From Pseudomonadota bacterium (lineage in GTDB: Bacteria; Myxococcota_A; UBA9042; GCA-2863065): a stretch of DNA of 64,000 nucleotides. The first letter of the stretch is position 1. Every line of letters begins with the position of its first letter. Location: NCBI GenBank assembly GCA_005776725.1, contig SXOO01000267.1, positions 1-64,000 on the forward strand, given 5' to 3'. The notes below the pieces were generated by a model that saw nothing but the letters and a program-made list of their open reading frames with translations, was not told where the DNA came from and ran no database searches. A program made the translations under genes and the position numbers. This document shows positions 33,955-41,425 of this stretch, piece after piece.

Positions 33955-34092
33955 GCGCCCGCGCGCGGCCGCGCTGCCGGAACTCCGCCGGCTCGCCGTC
34001 TCTGGACGCGCTCCATCCACACGATGCAACGTCGTTCGCGCCACGAGGCGCCGCTGGATAGCTCCGAGTACGCCCGGTACCCTCCGCGTGGC

Positions 34093-35010
34093 GTGCGCTA
34101 CCTCTTCCTCCTCTTGCCGATGGCGTGTGCCAATGCGGAGACCCCTGAGCCGTCGGGTCCACCTCCGCCGCGTCCGGTCGGCGCCGCGCCGCCGCGCAAC
34201 GAGGCCGCCGCGTTCGTCGACATCTCGGACTGGGCCGGCTTCGGTGGCCCGTTCGAGTGGCGGGGCGACGGCATCACGGCGTTCGACCTCGATCGCGACG
34301 GGGACGACGACCTGCTCGTGCCGCGGGCGAAGAACGGCCTCTCCCTCTACCGAAATCAGGGGGACGGCTCGTTCGGCTACGCCGAGCGCGTACCCGGAAT
34401 CGAGTCCGCTCGGGCCGCCTACGTGGCCGAGCTCACCGGAGACGGCGCCCCGGACGTGCTGGCGCTAGACAACCACCATCTTTGGCTCTTGGAGGTCGAC
34501 AGCGACGGTAGCCTCGGAGTCACCCGAGAGTTTCCAGAGCTGGTGGGAGCCGGCCGCTTCGAGATCGCTACGTTCGGCGACTTCTCGTTCACCGGGCGCC
34601 TCGGGGTCTACATCGGACGGATGCCCGACACCGGTCAGGGAGAATTCGTGGAAGAGAGGCCCACGGAGCGTGTGTGCGGCGAGGCCGCGGGCCCTTCGGT
34701 ATACGACCCGGTTCCCGGCATCTTCCTCGAACCCCAGGGGCTCACCGACGCCACGGCCGCCGCGGGCGTCGCGGCGATCACCCGCGCGCAGGCAGCGCTG
34801 GTGGCGGACGTGAACCACGACGGCGCCCTGGACCTCGTGATTGGAACGGAAGGAAAGTTCCCCGACCTCGTGTACCTCGGCGATGGCCGAGGGCGCCTCG
34901 TCCTCTTCGTCTCGTCTGTCACAACGACCTCATGCGTGCTGCCACTGGGCCGGACGGAAGTGTCCGGGGCCTCGGGTCAGCTACGCCGGGTCAGGGTGCG
35001 GCAAGGGCAT
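34093..35010 (+). pseudogene. Truncated FG-GAP/VCBS-repeat lipoprotein remnant
   Basis: The GTG at 34093 starts a lipoprotein-like signal (VRYLFLLLPMACANAE) followed by a Pro-rich linker and three FG-GAP-type calcium loops: FDLDRDGDDDLLVPR, AELTGDGAPDVLALD and VADVNHDGALDLVIG, each separated by about 90 residues as in an integrin-alpha-like propeller. After about 34905 the frame loses family character and runs with no stop straight into the antisense of the NHL gene. A second frame near 34910-34985 has RAATGPDGSVRGLGSATPG, which would fit the continuing propeller, so a frameshift near 34900 plus loss of the 3' part is likely. A complete propeller needs about seven blades; only about half remain. 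Confidence 0.55.
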
Positions 35011-36357
35011 CTAGTTGTCGGCGCCGTAGACCACCCGGATCCGGTGGTTGTGGGTGTCCGCGATGTAGAGGTTGCCGAGGCCGTCGAGCGCGACGCCGTA
35101 GGGACGGTTGAGGAACGCCGCGTTGGCGGCCCCGCCGTCGCCTCCGAACTTGCGCTGGCCACAGACGCCCGCGAAGGTGTCGATGATCCCGTCGGTCCCG
35201 ACGACGCGGACGCAGGAGTTCTCCTTGTCGGCGATGAAGACCTTGCCACTGTCCGACACGGCAACGTCGACGGGGTACTTGAGCTTGGCCGAGACCGCCG
35301 GGCCGCCGTCGCCCTCGTAGCCGCCCGCGTAGGTGGCGTCGAAGGTCGCCGGGCCGCTGCCCGCGAAGGTGCGGATCATGCCCTCGGCGTCGATCGCGCG
35401 GACGCGGTGGTTGAAGGTGTCCGCGAAGTAGATGGTGTCATCCGGCCCGATCTCGAGGCGCCCCGACGGAGGCGCACTCTGGCCGAAGGACTGGCTCATC
35501 ATCGCGCCCTTCGCCGGGCCGCCGTCTCCCGAGAAGCCCTGCGGGAACACGGACTGCGGGAGGCATGCGTTGTTGACCGAGCCGTCCGCGAGGCGGCTGT
35601 CGGTGGGAGCGGGCGCGGCCGGGTCCGTCGGCTTCTTGCAGAGCTTCGGCGCGGCGCCTTCGGGCGTCACCTTCTCGAATCCATCGGGGACGAAGTCCTT
35701 GGCCGGGCCCGCGATGGTGTCGATGGTGCCGTCCTTCTCGACGCGTCGGATGCGTTGGTTGGCCTGGTCGGAGATGACCATCCGACCTTGCGAGTCGTAG
35801 TCGACCGCCACAGGGAGGTCGAGGACCGCCTTGTCGGCGGGGCCGCCATCGCCGCCGTAGCTGCGTGCGCCGGTACCGCAGATCGCCTTGAGCGTGTTCG
35901 AGGTGAGGTCGACCTCGAGCACCTTCGAGTTGTGCCACGCCGACACGATCAGCTTCCCCGTCGGCGAAAAGGCGATGTGGGTCGGGTGGTTGAGCGAGGT
36001 GCCGAGCGCGGGGCCATCCGGCGCGTCGCCGAGATAGCCGGTCCCGATGAGCGTCTTGACCTTGCCGTTCTCCACCAGGCGGATGCGGTGGTTGTTCCAG
36101 TCGGCGATGTAGAGCTCCTTGCCGTCATCGGACGGCGTCACGTCTTGCGGGAGATACAGCAGCACCTCCGTCGGCGCGAGGTCGTCATGGCCGAGGCCGG
36201 CCGTGCCGGTGCCGGCGACGGTGCAGATGGTCCCGGCCTGCTGGGTGCAGGTGGGGCCGGTCGCGGTCTCCGAAGCGGACTCGGTGCAGGCCGAGGTCAG
36301 GCCGGCAGCCGCGATGAGGTGACCGAAGATGCGAGTGAACTTCGTGATCTGGCGCAT
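35011..36357 (-). CDS. NHL-repeat lipoprotein 1
   Basis: 448 residues. Lipobox TSAC (Cys about 24) then a six-bladed NHL propeller. Repeated units include the ADWNNHRIRLVENG, DQANQRIRRVEKDG, ADTFNHRVRAIDAEG, ADKENSCVRVVG and ADTHNHRIRVV strands, each followed by a GTG/GDGG loop and a Pro-x-x-hydrophobic start. A Cys-bearing insertion (CKKPTDPAAPAPTDS, CLPQSVFPQG) at about 250-280 separates blades. It ends the two-gene NHL operon, 16 bp after its paralogue. Likely an extracellular scaffold or ligand-binding protein; NHL propellers give no specific function. Confidence 0.85.
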   Translation of the reverse strand: MRQITKFTRIFGHLIAAAGLTSACTESASETATGPTCTQQAGTICTVAGTGTAGLGHDDLAPTEVLLYLPQDVTPSDDGKELYIADWNNHRIRLVENGKVKTLIGTGYLGDAPDGPALGTSLNHPTHIAFSPTGKLIVSAWHNSKVLEVDLTSNTLKAICGTGARSYGGDGGPADKAVLDLPVAVDYDSQGRMVISDQANQRIRRVEKDGTIDTIAGPAKDFVPDGFEKVTPEGAAPKLCKKPTDPAAPAPTDSRLADGSVNNACLPQSVFPQGFSGDGGPAKGAMMSQSFGQSAPPSGRLEIGPDDTIYFADTFNHRVRAIDAEGMIRTFAGSGPATFDATYAGGYEGDGGPAVSAKLKYPVDVAVSDSGKVFIADKENSCVRVVGTDGIIDTFAGVCGQRKFGGDGGAANAAFLNRPYGVALDGLGNLYIADTHNHRIRVVYGADN

Positions 36358-36373
36358 GGGATGGCTCCGACTC

Positions 36374-37594
36374 TCAGTTGGCCAGCGTGACGCGGCGGAT
36401 GCGGTGGTTCTCGGTGTCGGCGATGTACAAGTAGCCGTCGTTGAAGGCGAACCCGTTCGGGCGGTTCAACTGGGCGGCCTTGGCGTCGCCGCCGTCGCCG
36501 GAGTAGCCGGCTTCGCCCGTCCCGGCGACCGTCTCGATGATCCCCGTGGCGAGGTCGAGGGCCCGGATGCGGTGGTTCATTTGGTCCGCGATGTAGAGCC
36601 GGCCGTCAGGCCCGAAGCTGATCTCGCGCGGCGTGTGGATCTTGGCCGAGGTCCCCGGGCCACCATCGCCGGAGAATCCGGCCTCGCCCGTGCCGGCGAC
36701 CGTCGTGACCGTCTGAGCCTTCAGGTCGACCTTGCGGACGCGCTGATTGAGCTGGTCGGCGACGTAGAAGATCTCGTCGTCGTTCGGGTCGACGACGACG
36801 CTGCCGCCCGGCGGCGGGTTCGAGCCCGTCGGCTGGTTGAAGCGGGCCTCGAGGGGCTTGCCGCCTTCGCCGTCGTAGCCGCCAGCCGGAAGCGGCGCGC
36901 CCGCGGGGATCTCGCGCTTGCCCGCGACCGAGCTGATGTTGCCGTCCTTGTCCACGAGGCGGACGCTCTGGTTGCGCTGGTCGAGGATGTAGTAGCCACC
37001 GTCGGAGCGGAGCGAGATCGACACCGGCTGGTTCAATCGAGCCGCCTTGGCCGGGCCACCGTCGCCGTAGAAGCCGGGCGGGCCGCCGACCGACACGTAG
37101 ACCTTGCCGGTCTCGGGGTCGTACTCGCGCATCTTGTGGTTGTGCCAGGCCGACAGCAGCAGGCGGCCGCTCGGCAGCTCGATGAACTGCGTCGGGTGGT
37201 TGAGGGTGACTGTGTAGCCGTCGGCGCCAGCCGGGGTCAGGTCCGAGCGGTCCGGCGGCCCGTCGCCGACGAAGCCGTCGCCGATGACCGTCAGGAACGA
37301 GCCGTCCTCCTGGACCTCGCGGACCGCGTGGTTGTTCCAGTCGAGCACGAAGGTGCGGCCCTTCGAGGTGAACGTGAGGTCGATGGGCCAGTAGAGCATC
37401 GACGACTGGGGCGCGAGGCCATCGCCGTTGAAGCCGGCCTCGCCGTTGCCAGCCCACGTGCAGATCGAGCCCGCCGTGTCCGTGCAGGGTACCTGCTCCA
37501 CCACCGGTGTCGTCGTCGCGGCTTCTTCGGTGGTGCAGCCCAGCGCGCCCGTGGCGGCCGTGGCGACGAGCGTCTTCCAGAGTCGATTCTTCAC
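36374..37594 (-). CDS. NHL-repeat lipoprotein 2
   Basis: 406 residues, same architecture as the 35011 product. Lipobox ALGC (Cys about 20), short Thr-rich linker, two Cys at the domain start (CTDTAGSICTWAG) and NHL blades LDWNNHAVREVQEDG, DQRNQSVRLVDKDG, ADQLNQRVRKVDLK, ADQMNHRIRALDL and ADTENHRIRRV, each with a GFSGDGG-type loop. It lies first in the operon, 16 bp upstream of the second NHL gene, so tandem duplication is likely. The start ATG 37594 precedes the signal peptide. The promoter must lie in the 37595-38030 gap, where three palindromic boxes sit. Confidence 0.85.
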   Translation of the reverse strand: MKNRLWKTLVATAATGALGCTTEEAATTTPVVEQVPCTDTAGSICTWAGNGEAGFNGDGLAPQSSMLYWPIDLTFTSKGRTFVLDWNNHAVREVQEDGSFLTVIGDGFVGDGPPDRSDLTPAGADGYTVTLNHPTQFIELPSGRLLLSAWHNHKMREYDPETGKVYVSVGGPPGFYGDGGPAKAARLNQPVSISLRSDGGYYILDQRNQSVRLVDKDGNISSVAGKREIPAGAPLPAGGYDGEGGKPLEARFNQPTGSNPPPGGSVVVDPNDDEIFYVADQLNQRVRKVDLKAQTVTTVAGTGEAGFSGDGGPGTSAKIHTPREISFGPDGRLYIADQMNHRIRALDLATGIIETVAGTGEAGYSGDGGDAKAAQLNRPNGFAFNDGYLYIADTENHRIRRVTLAN

Positions 37595-37748
37595 GATGTC
37601 ACCCTCATTTCTGTCGAGGCCGCCTTGGCTGCCTGCTGGTTCCGGCTCTCAGGAACCCGCGAGCTTATAGCAACATACGTGCCGGCGTGTCGCGTTCGCG
37701 CCAAATACCAGCCTATTCGCACGACTGCGCTCGAGCGCACGCACGCGG

Positions 37749-37806
37749 CCCACGAGACGTGGCGGCAGGTGGAGTCACGAGATGTCGTGGCCCACGAGAT
37801 GTCGTG
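37749..37806. promoter_or_regulatory. Array of palindromic CCACGA-N-TCGTGG boxes
   Basis: CACGAGATGTCGTGG occurs twice, at 37775-37789 and 37792-37806, start to start 17 bp apart. Each is itself an inverted repeat (CCACGA/TCGTGG arms, the first copy lacking one outer base). A third, shorter version, CCACGAGACGTGG, lies at 37749-37761. They sit between the NHL operon start (37594) and the XRE gene (38031) and look like tandem operators for a dimeric regulator. Either flanking gene could be the target. Confidence 0.5.
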
Positions 37807-37822
37807 GAATCGTGAAGGGACG

Positions 37823-38030
37823 ATCAGCGCCGAACGAGGACGACGCCGTCCATGTGGGCAGGGTAGGAGAAGAGCGAGACGCCGACGGCGTACACGGCGC
37901 CGTGGCCGACGCCCCACACGGAGTGGAGTACGGACGTGGAGTCCAAGTCGGGCGCGAGGTGATCGACCGGGGCCGGTCCGGGCTTCATCTCGACGACGCG
38001 GGCGCCGGCCCCGACCTGTGCATCGGCGGC
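37823..38030 (-). pseudogene. Possible 3' relic of a WG-x-AVG propeller-type protein gene
   Basis: Read on the minus strand, about 69 codons open from the start region of the XRE gene to a TGA at 37823-37825 and contain SVWGVGHGAVYAVGVSLFSY, a unit like those found in large Myxococcota lipoproteins with repeated VWGS-DDVYAVG blades. There is no credible start and only one unit, so if real this is the C-terminal stump of a lost gene. The single blade is weak evidence, and chance antisense coding is possible in high-GC DNA. Confidence 0.3.
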
Positions 38031-38282
38031 ATGACTGATGACAACGTCGTCTTTCTCGTGCGGGGCGACGGCTCGTCACTTGCGGTCCCGTTCAAGGAGA
38101 CGTCTGAGGCAAGCCTCCGCCGCCTGAGAAAGCAGCGGGGGCTTACGCGAAACGAAGTTCCGGGCGTGTCTGCCAAGGAGTTTACGCGCACTGAGCAGGG
38201 CAAGGTGACGCCGAATGCGGCGACCGTCCGAAAGCTGGGCGAGGCGCTCGGGGTGGAGCCCGAGGATATCGCGTCGGATTAG
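38031..38282 (+). CDS. Small XRE-family HTH regulator
   Basis: 83 residues. The N-terminal about 23 residues (VFLVRGDGSSLAVPFKET) are of unknown function; residues about 28-80 form a Cro/C1-type helix-turn-helix: LRRLRKQRGLTRNEVPGVSAKEFTRTEQGKVTPNAATVRKLGEALGV, somewhat shorter in helices 2 and 3 than the norm. Start is ATG 38031; no earlier start gives a plausible protein. Possible operators are the palindromic boxes 225-280 bp upstream. It stands alone, without a partner toxin gene, so a transcriptional regulator is preferred over an antitoxin. Confidence 0.72.
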   Translation: MTDDNVVFLVRGDGSSLAVPFKETSEASLRRLRKQRGLTRNEVPGVSAKEFTRTEQGKVTPNAATVRKLGEALGVEPEDIASD

Positions 38283-38449
38283 GCCCGGAGGCACCTCGGA
38301 TCGACGTACGAGCCCACGGCTCAGTGACGCGGTGGGAACCCTCGTCGCTCTGGATGGCCGAATACGAAATCGGTTAGGGTCCGCGTCCGACCCCGCACAA
38401 GGCACTAGGGCCTGCGGGGCGTAACCGAGCGCCCGGGAGCCCGGCCGCA

Positions 38450-38522
38450 AATTCACGCTGGGGCCGGGGCAGCAGAGCTCCCCGGCCCGGGTCACCTCCG
38501 CGCTCTCGCGCTCCGGTGAAAT
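38450..38522 (-). repeat. 73-bp bipartite hairpin repeat, copy B (upstream of TPR gene)
   Basis: 64/73 identical to copy A at 27050-27122. Left hairpin: GGGCCGGGG (38461-38469) pairs perfectly with CCCCGGCCC (38480-38488) around a 10-base loop. Right hairpin: TCACC (38492-38496) with GGTGA (38515-38519), and inside it GCGC (38500-38503) with GCGC (38508-38511), with symmetric TCC bulges. It ends 2 bases before the CAGGAG ribosome binding site region of the TPR gene and lies in a 254-bp gap (38283-38536). On the minus strand the frame stays open and reads ARERGGDPGRGALLP. Confidence 0.8.
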
Positions 38523-38536
38523 TTTCAGGAGTCTTC

Positions 38537-39739
38537 ATGCTCGCGTCTCGCGCTCTCGCCATCGCACTCATGCTCGGCCTCACCGCGTCCTTCGCCGTCC
38601 CCGACGCGTCCGCCGCGCCTCCCTCGAAGCGGGCCACCGCCGCGCAACGCGCCACCTTCAAGGAGTCCCTCGCCGCGGGACGGAAGGCGGTGAAGGCCAA
38701 GGACTACAAGACCGCGATCGGCAAGCTCGAAGCCGCGTTGGCGATCGTGCCTTCCTCCACGTCGGTGCTCGGCGAGCTCGGGTGGGCCTACTTCCTCGAC
38801 GGCCAGCTCGAGGCAGCGGAGAAGCGCACGGACGCCGCAATCAGCCTGTCGATGCGCGCGAAGCAGCTCGGCGCCCTCCATTACAACCTCGGCCGCATCA
38901 GGGAAGCGCAAGGCAAGAAGGATGACGCGCGGTCGGAGTACACCGAGTCGCTCTCGTATCGTGTGAACGAGACGGTTCAGAAGCGCGTGAACGCGCTTGG
39001 GGGGCCGCTCGTCACGGCCACCGACGTCGCCGGCGCCACCAGCTTCGAAGGGGCGGTCGGGTACGGCCCCTACTGCGAGGCGCCCATCGAGAAGTCCAAG
39101 GCCGACGGGGACGCCTCCTGTACCTGGACGGGGACGCAGGACGAGGCGCTCGCTGGAGAGGGGCTCGCTCAGGTGCGCCTCGTGCAACTCGATGGGCACG
39201 CCGACGACATCGGCGGCTCAGTCGACGCGCAGATGTTGCTCGTTCGACATGGCCAGCGCTGGTTCAACATGGGGGTCGTGGCCGATAGCTGGGTTCCGGG
39301 CATGGATTACATCACCAACAACGGTGAGGTGCAGGGCTTCAAGGCCTCGGATCTGTTGCCGGAGCTCCCTGGGACCGAGGTGCGCGTCATCGAGAGGGCG
39401 TCGTCCGTGGACCACGACCCGGGCGCCGAGATGACCTCGTCGGACATGGCGATGAAGTGGCACCTCTGCGGCCTGCTCGACGGGGCGCCGACGTGCGTCT
39501 CCATCGCCTACGAGCTGGAGTGGGAGTCGAATCAGCTCGAAGGCGAGAGCTGGGATGCCGGCAAGAAGCTCGATGGCGGAAAGTGGGCGATGAAGATCGA
39601 CATCGACGGCGGCAAGATCGTCATCGAGCCCATCGGAGAGGCCACCGACCTCCCGCCCGTGGCGCAGGCCTGCCTCGGGCGACACACCTTCGCAGAGCTC
39701 ACCAAGAAGGCGTGCGCGAATACGCAGGTTGGGCGGTAG
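38537..39739 (+). CDS. Secreted TPR-repeat protein
   Basis: 400 residues. Sec signal MLASRALAIALMLGLTASFAVPDASA (cleavage about 26). Residues about 45-145 contain two to three tetratricopeptide units (AAGRKAVKAKDYKTAIGKLEAAL, LGELGWAYFLDGQLEAAEKRTDAA, LGALHYNLGRIREAQGKKDDA). The remaining about 250 residues are an unrecognised domain with six Cys (YCEAP, CTWTG, HLCGLLDGAPTCVS, ACLG, KACANT) that may form disulphides. ATG 38537 is used because an AGGAG lies 5 bases upstream; an ATG 21 bases earlier overlaps the repeat. Probably periplasmic; partner unknown. Confidence 0.75.
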   Translation: MLASRALAIALMLGLTASFAVPDASAAPPSKRATAAQRATFKESLAAGRKAVKAKDYKTAIGKLEAALAIVPSSTSVLGELGWAYFLDGQLEAAEKRTDAAISLSMRAKQLGALHYNLGRIREAQGKKDDARSEYTESLSYRVNETVQKRVNALGGPLVTATDVAGATSFEGAVGYGPYCEAPIEKSKADGDASCTWTGTQDEALAGEGLAQVRLVQLDGHADDIGGSVDAQMLLVRHGQRWFNMGVVADSWVPGMDYITNNGEVQGFKASDLLPELPGTEVRVIERASSVDHDPGAEMTSSDMAMKWHLCGLLDGAPTCVSIAYELEWESNQLEGESWDAGKKLDGGKWAMKIDIDGGKIVIEPIGEATDLPPVAQACLGRHTFAELTKKACANTQVGR

Positions 39740-39930
39740 GGGCCAGCGCGGCTGCTCGCCGGGACACGGTGTTTCGGCGGACACGTCGCCGTGGGCCACT
39801 TGACTCGTTTCGGATGGCGACGGTGCGGCGAGGGCCTCCGGTCGCGCGATCGGGTCGATGGCCCAGGCCTTGAAGGAGCAGCGTCCGCGCCACGCGTGCT
39901 AGAAGGTCTGGCCCCGGCGCGAGGTGAACC

Positions 39931-41361
39931 ATGCGCTCCCGACTCCTTGCGTTGTTTCCACTCGTCACAGCCTGCGCCTTCGAAGGTCCAACCGACGCCG
40001 ACGCGGCGTCTGCGGACGCGGCGTCATTCTCGTCGGGGCCGTGGCTGCCGTCAGCCGGTGCGCGCCCACTCGCCCCGACTTGGGTCCCGGAGCGGCGCAC
40101 AGCCGAGTCCACCGCGGGGGAACCTGCAGCCGCTGATCAGGCCATCCTGAGCGGCTGGGTGAGCGACCTTGGCCGTTTCGCCGATGACGGGTGGCGCGCG
40201 ACTCGCCGCACCGCGACGGCGTTCACCGCGGCTGTGCCCACCCCGGCGCTCGAGTGGGTGGCCGGCACCGTCCGTGACGAGTGGCGCCGCCAGCGCTCGT
40301 TGGTCGCGTTCTGCGACCAGCTCGTCGAGCCGGACGCGGTGGACGCGTATTGCTCGGGTGGCACCGTCGACCTCACGCCCCTGCTCCGCCTGCCGCGGCT
40401 CGAGACGCTCTACCTGAGCGTGGACGCGGTCGCGGATCCTTCGGTGTTTGCGCAGCTCCCCAACGTACACACCCTCAGCGTGGGGGAGGCCTACGACACC
40501 GAGAAGACCAGCGAGCTCACCCTCGCGGACATCGCCCAGCTCCGCGGCCTTCGCCGGCTCAACTACACCAACTGGGCCGGCGGAACGGCCTTCGACGCGC
40601 CCGACGGCGTCGCCCACGCTGCGGCCACGGGCCCCATCGTGCCCGCCGACGTCAGCGTGCTCGCCAACCTACCGCTGGAGTCTCTCGCGATCACTGTCCC
40701 AGGGCTCACCGGGCTGGACGCGCTCACGGGGCTTCGCACGCTGATCCTCACCACCGACGAGCCGCCGCACCTTCTGGAGGCGCTGGCCCACATGCCCGAG
40801 CTACGGGAACTCACGGTGGTGTCGCCGAGCGCCAGGACGCTCGATGGGCTCGCGGGTGCAGCGCCGCAGCTGCAGCGCCTCACCGTAATCGACGCACAGT
40901 CGGATTTGACGCCCGTTCGGGGCCTTGGCCAGCTCGCCGAGCTCGAGTGGTGGGGCGCGGAGTCGGTGGACCTGCGCGACCTCGCCGGCAAGCCGCTCAC
41001 AGAGCTCCGCCTCCAGGTCGGGCGCGTGAGTCACCCGGCGGTTCTGGCTGAGCTGCCCTTGCGGACGCTGGCCGCGCCGGCCACGGTGCTCCCAGCGCTG
41101 CGCGGTCATGCACAGCTGGAGCACCTCGAGCTGTTTTACGGCGCCGACCCCGTGGAGCCGCGGGACCTTAGGCCGCTGCTCACGCTGCGGCGCCTCAAGA
41201 GCCTGGTCCACCTCGCCCACGAGAGCCTCGGCGAGTGCGAGGTGTATCTGGAAGACCAAGGCCTCCGTCCACAACCCGGGCTGAGCCCCGCGTGCCGCGT
41301 GATGCGCGTCCTGAGCCTGGAGCGCAACGTCGAGGTGACGCTGGAGGTGCACGGCTGTTGA
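39931..41361 (+). CDS. Leucine-rich-repeat lipoprotein
   Basis: 476 residues. Signal with lipobox VTAC (Cys15) and a short linker with a 12-base tandem repeat encoding DADAASADAAS. From about 140 to 440 there are at least nine LRR-like units (LLRLPRLETLYLSVDAV, FAQLPNVHTLSVGEAY, LALSITVPGLTGLDAL-type, LAHMPELRELTVVSPS, AAPQLQRLTVIDAQ, LGQLAELEWWGAES, LRGHAQLEHLELFYGAD). Three Cys lie at about 128, 139 and near the end with a final Cys in VHGC. Probably a surface ligand-binding protein. It precedes the convergent giant surface protein by 64 bp. Confidence 0.75.
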   Translation: MRSRLLALFPLVTACAFEGPTDADAASADAASFSSGPWLPSAGARPLAPTWVPERRTAESTAGEPAAADQAILSGWVSDLGRFADDGWRATRRTATAFTAAVPTPALEWVAGTVRDEWRRQRSLVAFCDQLVEPDAVDAYCSGGTVDLTPLLRLPRLETLYLSVDAVADPSVFAQLPNVHTLSVGEAYDTEKTSELTLADIAQLRGLRRLNYTNWAGGTAFDAPDGVAHAAATGPIVPADVSVLANLPLESLAITVPGLTGLDALTGLRTLILTTDEPPHLLEALAHMPELRELTVVSPSARTLDGLAGAAPQLQRLTVIDAQSDLTPVRGLGQLAELEWWGAESVDLRDLAGKPLTELRLQVGRVSHPAVLAELPLRTLAAPATVLPALRGHAQLEHLELFYGADPVEPRDLRPLLTLRRLKSLVHLAHESLGECEVYLEDQGLRPQPGLSPACRVMRVLSLERNVEVTLEVHGC

Positions 41362-41425
41362 GCCCGACTCGGTTGGCTCGCCCGAGGCCGCCGTCGCGGG
41401 GGACTGCAGCCGGGAGGGCCGCCGG

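Larger units (their letters stand above)
37595..38030. other. 436-bp intergenic region upstream of the NHL operon
   Basis: Contains the palindromic box array (37749-37806) and, on the minus strand, the remnant described next. I see no clear sigma70 promoter, no intact gene and no RNA element. Confidence 0.5.

Noticed and set aside
35011..36390. Plus-strand reading that extends the FG-GAP protein through the NHL gene
   Set aside because: The extension is antisense to a well-supported NHL lipoprotein and loses all FG-GAP features, so only the first part was kept.
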